Assembly: GCA_913020115.1 (NCBI GenBank)
Contig: CAJWBQ010000025.1
Coordinates: 1-64,000, forward strand
Reading direction: 5' to 3'
Source: an uncultured Cellvibrionales bacterium
Lineage (GTDB): Bacteria; Pseudomonadota; Gammaproteobacteria; Pseudomonadales; Cellvibrionaceae
DNA length: 64,000 nt
The position numbers were made by a program, and so were the translations under genes. Below the pieces are notes generated by a model. It was not told where the DNA came from. It worked only from the letters and a program-made list of their open reading frames with translations, and made no database searches. Positions 12,196 through 21,838 of the stretch are shown here, piece by piece. Within the stretch, counting starts at the first letter, position 1; each line of letters opens with the position of its first letter.

Positions 12196-14087
12196 GAAAC
12201 ACTCGCCATAGATTTTTTTAACAGACCTCTTTTTTTCAGGTAGACCAATAACAGAGAAACTGCTGCAGGTGTTACACCCTGAATGCGGGAAGCACGCGCC
12301 AGCGTTTCAGGGCGAGATTCGCTGAGTTTTTGTTTTACTTCGTTTGACAATCCCTCAACAGTTGAGAAATCAAAGTCAGCGGGTATGGCCGTATTTTCAT
12401 GAGCACGTAGACGTTCTATCTCATCGCTCTGACGACTAATGTAACCTGCATATTTTGCGGAAATTTCAACTTGCTCAGCAACTTGCTTGTTGCTGTGCGC
12501 TTCACCTTTTAAACCAGCGATATCGGCATAAGTAAATTCTGGGCGTTTTAGCAAATCATGTAAACTGTATTCACGGTTAAGAGTAGATGTTGCTTTACTC
12601 TCTAAACTTTTTGCTTCCGCACTCGCCGGTTGAATCCAAGTTTCTTTCAACCTTTGATTTTCCAAAACAATTTGTTCTTTTTTGTCAGAAAACTGAGCCC
12701 AGCGTTCTTCGCACACTAAACCCAATGCTCGCCCCTGTTCAGTCAAGCGTGTGTCAGCATTGTCTTCACGCAGCAACAAACGATATTCCGCACGACTGGT
12801 AAACATACGGTAAGGTTCTTTCGTGCCCATGGTAATTAAGTCGTCAACCAACACTCCAAGATAAGCTTCGTCGCGACGTGGTGACCATGTGCCTTTTTCG
12901 CTCGCTTGCAAAGACGCGTTAATTCCCGCTAATAAACCTTGTGCACCCGCTTCTTCATAACCGGTTGTGCCGTTAATTTGGCCTGCGAAAAATAGACCTT
13001 GAACAGCCTTGGTTTCCAGAGTGAATTTTAAATCTTGCGGGTTAAAGTAATCATACTCAATGGCGTAACCAGGTCGTGTGATATGAGCATTTTCAAAACC
13101 CTTGATGGAGCGAACAAGATCCATCTGCACATCGAAAGGCAAGCTGGTTGAAATACCGTTGGGATATAATTCATGGGTATTCAAGCCTTCCGGCTCGATA
13201 AATATTTGATGAGAATCTTTATCGGCGAAACGATTAATTTTGTCTTCAATGGACGGACAGTAACGTGGCCCAACGCCTTCGATTACACCGGTATACATTG
13301 GCGAGCGGTCCATACCCGAACGAATGATGTCGTGAGTGGACTGATTCGTGTGAGTGATCCAACAACACACTTGCTCAGGGTGGTCTTCCGGTTTCCCCAA
13401 ATAAGACATAAACGGCGTTTGATCTTCACCCCACTGCTCCTGCAAGCCGGAAAAATCAACACTGCGAGCGTCTATTCTTGGCGGGGTTCCAGTTTTTAAG
13501 CGATCAACTCTAGGCATAAGTTCGCGTAGACGATGGGCTAGGGCGATGGCAGGTGGGTCTCCCGCGCGACCACCACTGTGATTTTCCATACCAATGTGGA
13601 TTAATCCACCTAGGAATGTTCCGCTTGTTAACACCACGGTTTTTGCCGAAAACTTGAGCCCCATTTGTGTAACAACCCCGGTGACCTTGCCATTGCTCAT
13701 GACGAGATCGTCTGCAGATTGTTGAAAAATCGAGAGATTTGGTTGATTTTCAAGAGTCTCACGAATGGCAGCTTTGTAAAGCACGCGGTCGGCTTGTGCT
13801 CGGGTGGCGCGCACCGCAGGGCCTTTTCGAGCGTTTAATACTCGAAATTGGATACCGCCTTTGTCGGCTGCTAGAGCCATTGCGCCACCTAAGGCGTCAA
13901 TCTCTTTCACCAAGTGGCTTTTGCCGATGCCGCCAATCGCTGGGTTACAAGACATTTGTCCCAATGTTTCGATGTTGTGAGTCAGCAGTAGGGTTTTTGA
14001 GCCCATACGCGCAGCGCTCAGCGCTGCTTCGGTACCGGCATGACCGCCACCGATGACGATCACATCAAAATGATCTGGGTAATTCAT
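12192..14087 (-). CDS. mnmG: tRNA uridine-34 carboxymethylaminomethyl modification enzyme MnmG (GidA)
   Basis: MnmG works with MnmE to install cmnm5U34 on tRNAs reading split codon boxes. The 631 residues begin with the FAD-binding Rossmann motif [17 protein letters not shown] (about 13-29). The family motifs [22 protein letters not shown] and [11 protein letters not shown] follow, with a C-terminal helical domain for MnmE and tRNA contact. It is the first gene of the rsmG-parA-parB operon and borders the oriC-like region, as gidA does in E. coli. Confidence 0.98.
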   Translation of the reverse strand: MNYPDHFDVIVIGGGHAGTEAALSAARMGSKTLLLTHNIETLGQMSCNPAIGGIGKSHLVKEIDALGGAMALAADKGGIQFRVLNARKGPAVRATRAQADRVLYKAAIRETLENQPNLSIFQQSADDLVMSNGKVTGVVTQMGLKFSAKTVVLTSGTFLGGLIHIGMENHSGGRAGDPPAIALAHRLRELMPRVDRLKTGTPPRIDARSVDFSGLQEQWGEDQTPFMSYLGKPEDHPEQVCCWITHTNQSTHDIIRSGMDRSPMYTGVIEGVGPRYCPSIEDKINRFADKDSHQIFIEPEGLNTHELYPNGISTSLPFDVQMDLVRSIKGFENAHITRPGYAIEYDYFNPQDLKFTLETKAVQGLFFAGQINGTTGYEEAGAQGLLAGINASLQASEKGTWSPRRDEAYLGVLVDDLITMGTKEPYRMFTSRAEYRLLLREDNADTRLTEQGRALGLVCEERWAQFSDKKEQIVLENQRLKETWIQPASAEAKSLESKATSTLNREYSLHDLLKRPEFTYADIAGLKGEAHSNKQVAEQVEISAKYAGYISRQSDEIERLRAHENTAIPADFDFSTVEGLSNEVKQKLSESRPETLARASRIQGVTPAAVSLLLVYLKKRGLLKKSMASVS

Positions 14088-14155
14088 AAGGTCTTACTCG
14101 CCATAGGTCATCGCTTCAGCGCAAATACAAACGGAGCGCCGGAAAAAGGGTGGGC

Positions 14156-14185
14156 ATTATAGGCAGGTTTATTAGCTTTGTACAA
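14156..14185 (-). promoter_or_regulatory. Putative mnmG promoter
   Basis: A perfect TATAAT lies on the minus strand (complement of 14156-14161), preceded after 18 bases by TTGTAC (complement of 14180-14185). Transcription would start near 14149, about 60 bases before the mnmG ATG. Transcription here would leave the AT-rich tract as upstream DNA, much as gidA transcription does at E. coli oriC. Confidence 0.55.
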
Positions 14186-14429
14186 AACTTGTTCAGACTT
14201 CGATTCTTGTTTTGAAATTATGAATAAATTTGTTTTAAAGATTTATATATATATTTATATAGATATATATAAAGAGATTATTATTGTTACTACTATTAGG
14301 GCGGACCTTTTCTGTGTGTAAAGTAAAAAACCTTATACTATTCAAGGTATTAGGATAATGATAAGTGCTCGGATAAAGCCGTAATATCCTGCCGCAAAGC
14401 TGATAAAAAGCTGGTGATAGAAACGCTAC

Positions 14430-14438
14430 TTATCCACT
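14430..14438 (+). promoter_or_regulatory. DnaA box, one mismatch
   Basis: TTATCCACT differs from the consensus TTATCCACA only in the last base. It is the box nearest the AT-rich tract among the three good boxes in this region. Confidence 0.6.
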
Positions 14439-14504
14439 GGCCTTAGAGATTGCTATTTTATTCACTTTTCCATCCACACCTTTAATGACAGTGCGTGCAC
14501 ATAC

Positions 14505-14513
14505 TTATCCACA
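14505..14513 (+). promoter_or_regulatory. DnaA box, perfect
   Basis: TTATCCACA matches the E. coli high-affinity DnaA box at all nine positions and has the same orientation as the box at 14430. Confidence 0.75.
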
Positions 14514-14580
14514 GGGCGAAAATGAAATTATGGAAATACCCTTAAATTACAAGGATTTAGGGGATAAACCTGTGAATGAG

Positions 14581-14589
14581 TGTGGATAA
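14581..14589 (-). promoter_or_regulatory. DnaA box, perfect, reverse orientation
   Basis: TGTGGATAA on the plus strand is TTATCCACA on the minus strand, a perfect box facing the one at 14505. A degenerate reversed copy (AGGGGATAA, 14559-14567) lies just before it. Confidence 0.75.
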
Positions 14590-14765
14590 GCTATGTAACT
14601 CCTATGAATATCACGGGAAAAGTCTATTGGAGGTGGTTTTGTAGGCAGTGTTTTGAGGGGTTTATGGACCAATAATTTTTTTTAAATTATTTTTATACAG
14701 GCCCATAATTGGCAGAAAATTCTCAAGATTTGGTCTATTTTCCGTTTTTTAGGAAGTTGTGGGTT

Positions 14766-16133
14766 CTATTTTCCAATGCAAAAACTTGAAAATATTCTTC
14801 CTAGAAGGTCATCAGAGGTGAATTCACCAGTGATTTCAGAGAGTGCATTTTGAGCTTGTCTGAGATCTTCAGCCAATAACTCGCCTGCGGCATAAGATTG
14901 CAGTTGTTGTTTTCCAGTCAGTAAGAGCTCTTCTGCTCTCTCTAGGGCGTCTAAGTGGCGTCGACGTGCAGTGAACCCGCCTTCGTTGGCGCCAGTGAAA
15001 CCCATAACGTCTTTCAGGTGCTGTTGAAGTGTTTCTATGCCCTCTCCGGTGTGTGCGCTGATAGCGATTACTGTAGGTGAGTCATTGATTAAGCCAGGGT
15101 TTAGCTGGGACAGGTCAGCTTTATTGGCGATAACCGTCAAGCGAGAGGGGTCAGGCAGGCGATTAACAAATTCAGGCCAAATGGATTGCGGGTCAAAGTT
15201 TGGCGTTTTCTCACTGTCTACCATTAACAGCACTCTGTCAGCGTTTTCAATCTCTTGCCAAGCTCGTGCTATACCAATTCGCTCAACCTCGTCAGGGCTC
15301 TCTCTGAGGCCAGCTGTATCTATAATATGTAAGGGCATGCCATCGATATGAATATGTTCTCTCAATATATCCCGAGTGGTGCCTTCGATGTTGGTTACAA
15401 TAGCGGTTTCACGCCCGGCCAAGAGGTTCAGTAAGCTGGATTTACCGGCATTGGGTCGCCCTGCAATAACCACGGTCATTCCCTCCCGTACCAAGACGCC
15501 TTGTTTTGCCTCAGAAAAAACTTGGCTTAGTTGATGAATAATACTATTCAAATCATTCGAGACTTTTCCATCTGTTAGGAAATCAATTTCTTCTTCGGGA
15601 AAATCAATAGCCGCTTCAACATAAATTCTCAATTGAATAAGAGCCTCAACCAAGCTTTGTATTTTTACTGAGAAAGCCCCCTGCAGTGAGTGAAGAGCAT
15701 TTCTTGCCGCCTGCGCGGAGCTGGCATCAATTAGGTCGGCAATGGCCTCTGCTTGGGCCAAGTCTAGTTTGTCGTTCATGAAAGCTCGTTCTGAGAACTC
15801 TCCTGGCCGTGCTAAGCGAACACCTTGACGGGTAACTTCTTGCAGCAGTAGATCGAGAATGACTGGGCCGCCATGGCCTTGAAGTTCCAAAACATCTTCA
15901 CCGGTAAAAGAGTTGGGGCCTTCAAAAAATAGCGCGATGCCCTCATCAATGACTTCCTGATTTTTTCCTAGGAAAGGACCAAAATGCGCGTAGCGCGGAC
16001 TCAGGTTTTTACCAATGAGTGCTTTTGTTAAAGGTTTCGCGGCTTTGCCTGAAATTCTAACGATGCCAACTCCACCCCGACCTGGGGCTGTGGCAATAGC
16101 GGCGATGGTGTCGTTATTGAAATGATCAGACAC
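14766..16133 (-). CDS. mnmE: tRNA modification GTPase MnmE (TrmE)
   Basis: MnmE is the GTPase partner of MnmG in wobble uridine modification. The 455 residues have an N-terminal formyl-THF-binding domain with the [20 protein letters not shown] start. A central G domain carries G1 [13 protein letters not shown]2 [10 protein letters not shown]3 DTAGLRE and G4 NKAD. The protein ends in FCIGK, whose cysteine is characteristic. The start is GTG. A terminator separates it from yidC, and the oriC-like region lies downstream. Confidence 0.97.
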   Translation of the reverse strand: MSDHFNNDTIAAIATAPGRGGVGIVRISGKAAKPLTKALIGKNLSPRYAHFGPFLGKNQEVIDEGIALFFEGPNSFTGEDVLELQGHGGPVILDLLLQEVTRQGVRLARPGEFSERAFMNDKLDLAQAEAIADLIDASSAQAARNALHSLQGAFSVKIQSLVEALIQLRIYVEAAIDFPEEEIDFLTDGKVSNDLNSIIHQLSQVFSEAKQGVLVREGMTVVIAGRPNAGKSSLLNLLAGRETAIVTNIEGTTRDILREHIHIDGMPLHIIDTAGLRESPDEVERIGIARAWQEIENADRVLLMVDSEKTPNFDPQSIWPEFVNRLPDPSRLTVIANKADLSQLNPGLINDSPTVIAISAHTGEGIETLQQHLKDVMGFTGANEGGFTARRRHLDALERAEELLLTGKQQLQSYAAGELLAEDLRQAQNALSEITGEFTSDDLLGRIFSSFCIGK

Positions 16134-16154
16134 AATTATTTCCTTAATTTTAAC

Positions 16155-16188
16155 AATAAAAAAAGGGATGCTAAAAAAGCACCCCTTT
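16155..16188 (-). terminator. Rho-independent terminator after yidC
   Basis: On the minus strand an 11-bp stem with one G-T pair (arms 16162-16172 and 16178-16188, loop of five A/T bases) is followed by a T-run. It lies about 40 bases after the yidC stop and before mnmE, so it should end the rpmH-rnpA-yidD-yidC transcript. Confidence 0.85.
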
Positions 16189-16230
16189 AGTGTATGACTT
16201 AACTATTGTGTTTGCACACAAGAGCTTTGA

Positions 16231-17913
16231 TCAGGTATCCGCGTTTTCAATTTGTTTGGTAATAATATACTGCTGAATAATAGACAAGGTATTGTTCACA
16301 ACCCAGTACAGTACTAGGCCAGCAGGGAACCACAAAAACATAAAGGTAAACACAATAGGCATCATCTGCATAACACGCGCCTGCATGGGGTCTGGAGGCG
16401 TTGGGTTTAGTTTTTGTTGAATCCACATGGTTAAGCCCATGATCAGAGGCAAGATAAAGATTGGGTCTTTAACCGACAAATCTTGAATCCATCCCAAGAA
16501 AGGCGTGTGGCGCAATTCAACGCTTTCCATCAATACCCAGTATAGAGAAATAAATACCGGCATCTGTACGAGTATTGGCAAACAGCCGCCAAGTGGATTT
16601 ACTTTTTCTTTCTTATAGAGCTTCATGAGCTCGGTAGACATTTTCTGTTTGTCGTCACCCATGCGCTCTTTCAGTTCGGCCATCATTGGCTGTATTTTTC
16701 TCATCTTCGCCATTGAACGGTAGCTTGTAGCCGAGAGATGGAAAAATACTGCTTTGATGCTCACTGTCAGCAATATAATTGAGAAGCCCCAATTGCCAAT
16801 GTAGCTATAGATGAAGTGCAGAAAGCGGAAGATAGGTTTTGCGATCCACCAAAGGAAACCGTAATCAACAGTTAGATCTAGGTAGGGGGCAATTTCTTCT
16901 AAGCGGTAGACGTCTTTTGGTCCCGCATAAAAAGACGAGGTAATGGTACCAGTAGTGCCCGCCGCAATTTCTGTTTTAGGTGAAATGTATCGCATCAGGT
17001 AAAGATCATTATTACCTTGCTGTTTCAATTCAAAGGTATTGCTCTGATCGGGATTGGCGATCCAAGCGCTGAGGAAATAGTGTTGAACCATGGCAACCCA
17101 ACCGCCATCTACGGTTTCTTTAACACTGGCATCAGCTAAATCGTCAAAGGTAAATTTGCTGTAATTTTTTTCCTTAGTTGTTAGAGCTGCGCCTAGGAAA
17201 GGGGCCATGCCCATTCCGCCACCACTTACCACTGGGTCGTGGGAGTCTCTATTGAGTTGACCATAGAAGTTGGCTTGCCAAGTATCACTGCCAAGGTTTT
17301 CAATAATGTATTCAACATTCACCAAATAGTCACCACGAGTAAAGGTGAAACGCTTGATGATGTTGGCAGTAGCTTGTTGAAAACTCAGGTCTACAACTAA
17401 AGTATCGGAGCCATCACCCATGATGAACTCATTTTGGCTAACCTTAAACACAGGTCGGCCAGCACTGGTGTCGGTACCGTTTTTACCAATCAAGCCACTT
17501 TTTGCTATGTAGGTTTGATTGTCAGTGCGGTTGAGCAGGATGAACGGAGAGTTAGGAGTATTGAGCGCTGCGTAGTGACGCGGTAGGCCCACCTTAACGA
17601 TATCACCGCCCTGAGTATCAATCAGCATGTCCAAGCTGTCTGTTTTAATATGGACAAGCTTTTGGTTGTTCTGAGCGGGAGTATTTACTACTGCTTGTAC
17701 AACATCGGGGTCTGAGGGAATATCTTCCGTTGTACTGCTGGAGCTAAGTTCACTCGGTACTGCAAGTGGCGTTGAGCTTGTGGTTGTTTCAGTATTAACC
17801 ACGGGAATCCGGCGATCTTGAAAATCACTCCATTCATTAATGAGCATAAAGACTGTGGCAGCCATTGCGGCCAACAGTAAATTTCGTTGCCAATCTAGTT
17901 TAGTTTTTGCCAT
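16231..17913 (-). CDS. yidC: Membrane protein insertase YidC
   Basis: YidC inserts and folds inner membrane proteins, including F0 c and a subunits, alone or with SecYEG. The 560-residue length is normal for a Gram-negative. It has an N-terminal membrane anchor (about 10-25), a large periplasmic beta-domain up to about residue 340, then five helices. The conserved segments FRFLHFIYSYIGNWGFSIILL, GGCLPILVQMPVFISLYW and PAGLVLYWVVNN are present. Its start overlaps the end of yidD by 14 bases. Confidence 0.98.
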   Translation of the reverse strand: MAKTKLDWQRNLLLAAMAATVFMLINEWSDFQDRRIPVVNTETTTSSTPLAVPSELSSSSTTEDIPSDPDVVQAVVNTPAQNNQKLVHIKTDSLDMLIDTQGGDIVKVGLPRHYAALNTPNSPFILLNRTDNQTYIAKSGLIGKNGTDTSAGRPVFKVSQNEFIMGDGSDTLVVDLSFQQATANIIKRFTFTRGDYLVNVEYIIENLGSDTWQANFYGQLNRDSHDPVVSGGGMGMAPFLGAALTTKEKNYSKFTFDDLADASVKETVDGGWVAMVQHYFLSAWIANPDQSNTFELKQQGNNDLYLMRYISPKTEIAAGTTGTITSSFYAGPKDVYRLEEIAPYLDLTVDYGFLWWIAKPIFRFLHFIYSYIGNWGFSIILLTVSIKAVFFHLSATSYRSMAKMRKIQPMMAELKERMGDDKQKMSTELMKLYKKEKVNPLGGCLPILVQMPVFISLYWVLMESVELRHTPFLGWIQDLSVKDPIFILPLIMGLTMWIQQKLNPTPPDPMQARVMQMMPIVFTFMFLWFPAGLVLYWVVNNTLSIIQQYIITKQIENADT

Positions 17914-18157
17914 GAGTTAAGTCTGTATTGTTTGAGTGTTGATGGGTACCCGGTACAAGGTCAATGCCACCTGAATGCCAGGGGTGACATTTTGATAAAC
18001 GCACTAGGGTTAAATAGCTGCCTTTTAGGCCACCGTGTTGTTTTATAGCGCCTTCGGCATAGTGGGAGCAGGTTGGGTAGAAGCGACACTGGTTACCTAT
18101 CCACGGGCTAAGTAGATAGCGATAGATATGTATCAGTTTAATTAGTGTCCAGCTCAC
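17900..18157 (-). CDS. yidD: Membrane protein insertion efficiency factor YidD
   Basis: YidD is a small membrane-associated protein that assists YidC-dependent insertion. The 85-residue sequence has the family core LSPWIGNQCRFYPTCSHYAEGAI and the segment RLSKCHPWHSGGIDLVP. It starts at GTG, overlapping the rnpA stop by four bases, and runs 14 bases into yidC, so the three genes look translationally coupled. Confidence 0.95.
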   Translation of the reverse strand: MSWTLIKLIHIYRYLLSPWIGNQCRFYPTCSHYAEGAIKQHGGLKGSYLTLVRLSKCHPWHSGGIDLVPGTHQHSNNTDLTHGKN

Positions 18158-18531
18158 GACTCAGCCTTGGTGTCCTTTGATGCCTTTCGGGCAATGCGCT
18201 GCCACTGTTTACCTAATTGGGCGCTGAGGTCGGCATTTTCAAGGCCGTCCATACCGCGACGAGCCAGAACAATAGCATCAAAACCAACTAAGTTCTGCTG
18301 TTCTGTGCGGAACGATTCTCTAATTAGGCGTTTAATGAGATTACGGTTTACGGCAAGGCGGATATTTTTTTTGGCAATAACAAGACCCATGCGCGAATGC
18401 GACAGGTTATTGTGTCGGGCAAGTATCAAGAAGTGCTTATGAGAAGCACGAAAAGGAGGGTCGTCAAAGACAGCTTGAAAGTCACTGGCGTTAAGCAGAC
18501 GTAAGGATTTACCGAACGCTTGACTGGACAC
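18154..18531 (-). CDS. rnpA: Ribonuclease P protein component
   Basis: RnpA is the protein subunit of RNase P, which matures tRNA 5' ends. The 125 residues carry the basic signature RMGLVIAKKNIRLAVNRNLIKRLIRESFR around residues 47-76. The start is GTG. It lies 25 bases after rpmH, the arrangement found in nearly all bacteria. Confidence 0.95.
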   Translation of the reverse strand: MSSQAFGKSLRLLNASDFQAVFDDPPFRASHKHFLILARHNNLSHSRMGLVIAKKNIRLAVNRNLIKRLIRESFRTEQQNLVGFDAIVLARRGMDGLENADLSAQLGKQWQRIARKASKDTKAES

Positions 18532-18556
18532 CCCAGCGACCTACAAGAAAGATCGG

Positions 18557-18691
18557 TTAAGCCGCTAGCTTCTGACGACCTTTAGCACGACGACGTGCTA
18601 TAACTTTTTGGCCGCCTTTAGTTGCCATACGAGCACGGAAACCGTGAGTGCGAGCGCGCTTAAGTACGCTTGGCTGAAATGTTCTTTTCAT
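18557..18691 (-). CDS. rpmH: 50S ribosomal protein L34
   Basis: The 44-residue, highly basic protein starts [18 protein letters not shown] and continues through [20 protein letters not shown], an unmistakable L34. It is complete, with an ATG start and TAA stop. It heads the rpmH-rnpA-yidD-yidC operon and is divergent from dnaA. Confidence 0.97.
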   Translation of the reverse strand: MKRTFQPSVLKRARTHGFRARMATKGGQKVIARRRAKGRQKLAA

Positions 18692-18925
18692 TGAACTACC
18701 TACCGATCGGAGAATTCTAGTAAAAACTTGTGGTTAAGTACTGCTTCTATATAGAAGGAGACAAACTACAAATCACTGTTTTTGCACTTTAGGGTGCAGA
18801 AAGACGCGGGATTTTAAAGAATTGTGGCCCTCAAATCAATGCCTTTAGTGTTTATTTATAGGGTTTTCCAAAATTAGTGATAAATACCCGCTTTTGCCCA
18901 GCCTATACAGAACTTACACACAGAG

Positions 18926-18934
18926 TTATGCACA
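18926..18934 (+). promoter_or_regulatory. DnaA box (TTATGCACA)
   Basis: TTATGCACA fits the relaxed consensus TT(A/T)TNCACA exactly and differs from TTATCCACA at one position. It lies midway between rpmH and dnaA. Confidence 0.65.
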
Positions 18935-19040
18935 GGTAGGGCTAAAATTTAATCGCCATTTGTACTTATACTGTGGATTTTACTTGCATTGGATAAGTCT
19001 ATAAACAACTGAAATTAATCATTAATTTATTCTAAGAGCT

Positions 19041-19070
19041 CTGACGAACTCGAAAATCTTTTCTTATTAT
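19041..19070 (+). promoter_or_regulatory. Possible dnaA promoter
   Basis: CTGACG (19041-19046) and TATTAT (19065-19070) are separated by 18 bases, a moderate sigma70 match. The predicted start falls inside the DnaA box at 19072, so bound DnaA could block it. This is inferred from motif positions only. Confidence 0.4.
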
Positions 19071-19071
19071 A

Positions 19072-19080
19072 TGTGGATAA
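19072..19080 (-). promoter_or_regulatory. DnaA box, perfect, immediately upstream of dnaA
   Basis: TGTGGATAA is a perfect reversed DnaA box, 61 bases before the preferred dnaA start. Its position at the likely transcription start suggests autoregulation of dnaA, origin function, or both. Confidence 0.75.
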
Positions 19081-19141
19081 CTTTTGTAGTCGGGGTTAAA
19101 ATATCCGGCTTTTCGCAAGAATAAGAATGTTTGGGGGTCTA

Positions 19142-20653
19142 GTGCCAGAATCTATCTGGAATAAGTGTGTGAGCAGTCTTCAAGATGAGTTGCCAACACA
19201 GCAATTTAATACTTGGATACGGCCTTTAAAAGTCGATAATGAGAACGCGACGGGTCAGTTGCGTCTGCTTGCGCCTAATCGTTTCATATTAGATTGGGTC
19301 TCCGATAAATTCCTTCACCGCATAGAAGAGTTAGTGAGTCAATTTGCCTCGGAATTAAACGACGGCACAGATACTAATATTGGCCCTGGTTTGGAAGTGG
19401 TTATTGATATTGCGGCTCGTCAGGCCGTTCGCTTTCAACGTCGCTCTCCGGCCGCTCAGGTGTCGCCTAGAGTAGACAGCACCAGCACCCAGTTAGACGC
19501 ACAAGAAAATGGCTTTGTTAATCGAGCCGCTCCTAGAAATAACACTAATGTCAGAAATACTCGCGAGCCTGGACCAGCGCCTGTGCGCCCCCAGGGAAAT
19601 AGAGATGTTGATGTTGAAGGTAGCCTGAAGCACCGCAGTTTCTTAAATGAAGGTTTTACTTTTCCGAGCTTTGTTGAAGGTAAATCGAACCAGTTGGGTT
19701 TAGCGGCCGCTAGGCAGGTTGCTGAAAACCCTGGTGGTGCCTATAACCCTTTGTTTATATACGGTGGCGTTGGCTTGGGTAAAACCCACTTAATGCACGC
19801 TGTAGGTAATGCATTGGTCGACAGAAACCCTAATGCAAAAGTTGTCTACTTACATTCCGAGCGTTTTGTAGCCGATATGGTTAAGGCGCTACAACTTAAT
19901 GCTATCAATGACTTTAAACGTTTCTACCGCTCAGTTGATGCTTTATTGATTGATGATATTCAGTTTTTTGCCGGTAAAGAGCGTTCACAAGAAGAGTTCT
20001 TTCATACCTTTAATGCTCTGCTAGAAGGTGGGCAGCAAATAATACTAACCTGTGATCGCTACCCTAAAGAAATTAACGGTTTAGAAGAGCGTTTGAAGTC
20101 TCGCTTTGGCTGGGGTTTGACGGTGGCGGTAGAGCCTCCTGAGTTAGAAACTCGAGTGGCTATATTAATGAAGAAGGCAGAGCAGGCGAAAATCGATTTG
20201 CCTCATGAAGCCGCTTTCTTTATTGCCCAGCGTATACGTTCTAACGTGCGAGAACTGGAAGGTGCCTTGAAGAGGGTTATCGCCAGCGCCCACTTTACTG
20301 CACGCAACATAGATGTAGACTTAGTTCGTGAAGCTCTGAAGGACCTGCTGGCCTTGCAAGACAAGCAGGTGAGCATTGATAATATTCAACGAGTGGTTGC
20401 TGAATACTACAAAATTAAAATGAGCGACCTCCTCTCTAAGCGTCGCAGTCGTTCAGTGGCTAGGCCTAGACAGGTAGCCATGTCATTGGCGAAAGAACTC
20501 ACCAATCACAGCCTTCCTGAAATAGGCGAGACCTTTGGTGGTAGAGACCACACGACAGTTTTACACGCATGTCGTAAGATTAAGCAGTTACGAGAAGAGG
20601 ACGCTGATATTCGCGAAGACGTGAATAATTTACTGCGTTCGCTGACAACATAA
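19142..20653 (+). CDS. dnaA: Chromosomal replication initiator DnaA
   Basis: DnaA binds the boxes at oriC and melts the origin. From the GTG at 19142 it has 503 residues starting [20 protein letters not shown], which lines up with Pseudomonas MSVELWQQCV. An ATG five codons earlier (19127) would add MFGGL and has no better ribosome binding site. Domain II is a long, low-complexity linker (about 95-165). AAA+ domain III has Walker [10 protein letters not shown] and Walker [13 protein letters not shown]. Domain IV has the box-binding signature [15 protein letters not shown]. Confidence 0.98.
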   Translation: MPESIWNKCVSSLQDELPTQQFNTWIRPLKVDNENATGQLRLLAPNRFILDWVSDKFLHRIEELVSQFASELNDGTDTNIGPGLEVVIDIAARQAVRFQRRSPAAQVSPRVDSTSTQLDAQENGFVNRAAPRNNTNVRNTREPGPAPVRPQGNRDVDVEGSLKHRSFLNEGFTFPSFVEGKSNQLGLAAARQVAENPGGAYNPLFIYGGVGLGKTHLMHAVGNALVDRNPNAKVVYLHSERFVADMVKALQLNAINDFKRFYRSVDALLIDDIQFFAGKERSQEEFFHTFNALLEGGQQIILTCDRYPKEINGLEERLKSRFGWGLTVAVEPPELETRVAILMKKAEQAKIDLPHEAAFFIAQRIRSNVRELEGALKRVIASAHFTARNIDVDLVREALKDLLALQDKQVSIDNIQRVVAEYYKIKMSDLLSKRRSRSVARPRQVAMSLAKELTNHSLPEIGETFGGRDHTTVLHACRKIKQLREEDADIREDVNNLLRSLTT

Positions 20654-20689
20654 TCAATTTATAACAAACGTTGACTAAGAGACCATCCG

Positions 20690-21793
20690 ATGAAATTCAC
20701 TGTATCGCGCGAAGCGCTTTTAAAACCTTTGCAACTGGTTGCTGGTGTTGTTGAGCGGCGTCAGACCTTGCCTGTGTTATCAAATGTGCTTGTGGTGTTG
20801 GAAAACAACTGCCTGTCGTTGACAGGAACCGATTTAGAAGTTGAGATTGTAGGTCGTATTCAGCTAGATCAGCCCAGTGAAGACGGTGAGATTACGGTAC
20901 CAGCGCGAAAGTTTGTGGATATATGTCGTTCTCTGCCCGATGGTGCGGAAATAAGTTTTATTGAAGAAAATCAAAGAGTTATCGTTAAAAGTGGCCGCAG
21001 CCGCTTTACGCTCTCAACGCTTTCCGCTGACGACTTTCCCAATGTGGAAGACGGCCCCAGTGACCTGCAATTTTCTTGTGCCCAAAATGTGATTAAGCGC
21101 CTAATTGATGCCACAGCTTTTGCAATGGCGCAGCAAGACGTTCGTTATTATTTAAATGGTATGTTGTGGGAAGTTAAACAGAACCAGCTGCGCACGGTTG
21201 CCACAGACGGTCACCGTTTGGCCTTGTGTACGCGGGAACTTGCGGTTGATGTTGAAGGCGTGGTGCAGTCAATTTTACCGCGGAAAGGTGTTATTGAACT
21301 TGCTCGATTGATGGACGATAGTGAAAACCTCGTTGAGCTTACTTTGGGTAGCAATCATATTCGTGCAACAACTGAAGAATTTACCTTTACCTCTAAACTG
21401 GTAGATGGCAAATTTCCTGATTATGACCGAGTGTTACCTCGAGGCGGAGACAAGCTGGTTTACGGTTCGCGCAGCGAATTAAAACAAGCATTTGGCCGCA
21501 CCGCTATTTTGTCCAACGAGAAATACCGTGGCGTTCGCTTATTGTTGTCTGACGGTTTATTAACAATTGTGGCTAATAACCCAGAGCAGGAAGAAGCCGA
21601 AGAGCAGGTAACTGTGGACTATAGCGGCGATAGCTTGGAAATTGGTTTCAACGTTAGTTATCTGCAAGATGTGTGTAACGTGCTCGCGGGTGAAAATATC
21701 AAGCTTACGCTTGCAGATTCAAACAGCTCGGCCTTGGTGGAAGAGCCTGACGGCGGCGATGCAGTCTATGTAGTTATGCCCATGCGCCTATAA
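20690..21793 (+). CDS. dnaN: DNA polymerase III beta sliding clamp
   Basis: DnaN is the ring-shaped processivity clamp. The 367 residues begin MKFTVSREALLKPLQLVAGVVERRQTLPVLSNVL and end in YVVMPMRL, both diagnostic. Three clamp domains of about 120 residues are present, with the conserved segment ATDGHRLALC. It lies 36 bases after dnaA in the dnaA-dnaN-recF-gyrB cluster. Confidence 0.98.
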   Translation: MKFTVSREALLKPLQLVAGVVERRQTLPVLSNVLVVLENNCLSLTGTDLEVEIVGRIQLDQPSEDGEITVPARKFVDICRSLPDGAEISFIEENQRVIVKSGRSRFTLSTLSADDFPNVEDGPSDLQFSCAQNVIKRLIDATAFAMAQQDVRYYLNGMLWEVKQNQLRTVATDGHRLALCTRELAVDVEGVVQSILPRKGVIELARLMDDSENLVELTLGSNHIRATTEEFTFTSKLVDGKFPDYDRVLPRGGDKLVYGSRSELKQAFGRTAILSNEKYRGVRLLLSDGLLTIVANNPEQEEAEEQVTVDYSGDSLEIGFNVSYLQDVCNVLAGENIKLTLADSNSSALVEEPDGGDAVYVVMPMRL

Positions 21794-21838
21794 ACTTAGG
21801 CTCAAGTAGATCTCTTTTTCAATGGTTGTTCTGCGCTA

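Larger units (their letters stand above)
14088..14765. other. Candidate replication origin between mnmG and mnmE
   Basis: This 678-base region has no plausible gene. Next to mnmG is a strongly AT-rich tract (about 14210-14290, with runs of TATATA) that would suit a DNA unwinding element. On the mnmE side are DnaA boxes: TTATCCACT (14430-14438), TTATCCACA (14505-14513, perfect), TGTGGATAA (14581-14589, perfect, reversed), and weaker ones at 14470-14478 and 14559-14567. The order (gidA side, AT-rich, then boxes) is that of E. coli oriC. No GATC site occurs in the region, so Dam/SeqA control is not expected. Confidence 0.7.
18692..19141. other. rpmH-dnaA intergenic region, second candidate origin and dnaA control region
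   Basis: This region of about 450 bases has no gene. It holds DnaA boxes TGTGGTTAA (18729-18737, one mismatch), TTATGCACA (18926-18934), TGTGGATTT (18972-18980) and a perfect TGTGGATAA (19072-19080). A 14-bp perfect palindrome CTTCTATATAGAAG lies at 18744-18757. In Pseudomonas the origin maps to this interval. The leftward genes here run minus and the rightward genes plus, so an origin here would make every gene from rpmH to glmS and from dnaA to gyrB co-directional with its fork. Confidence 0.65.
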
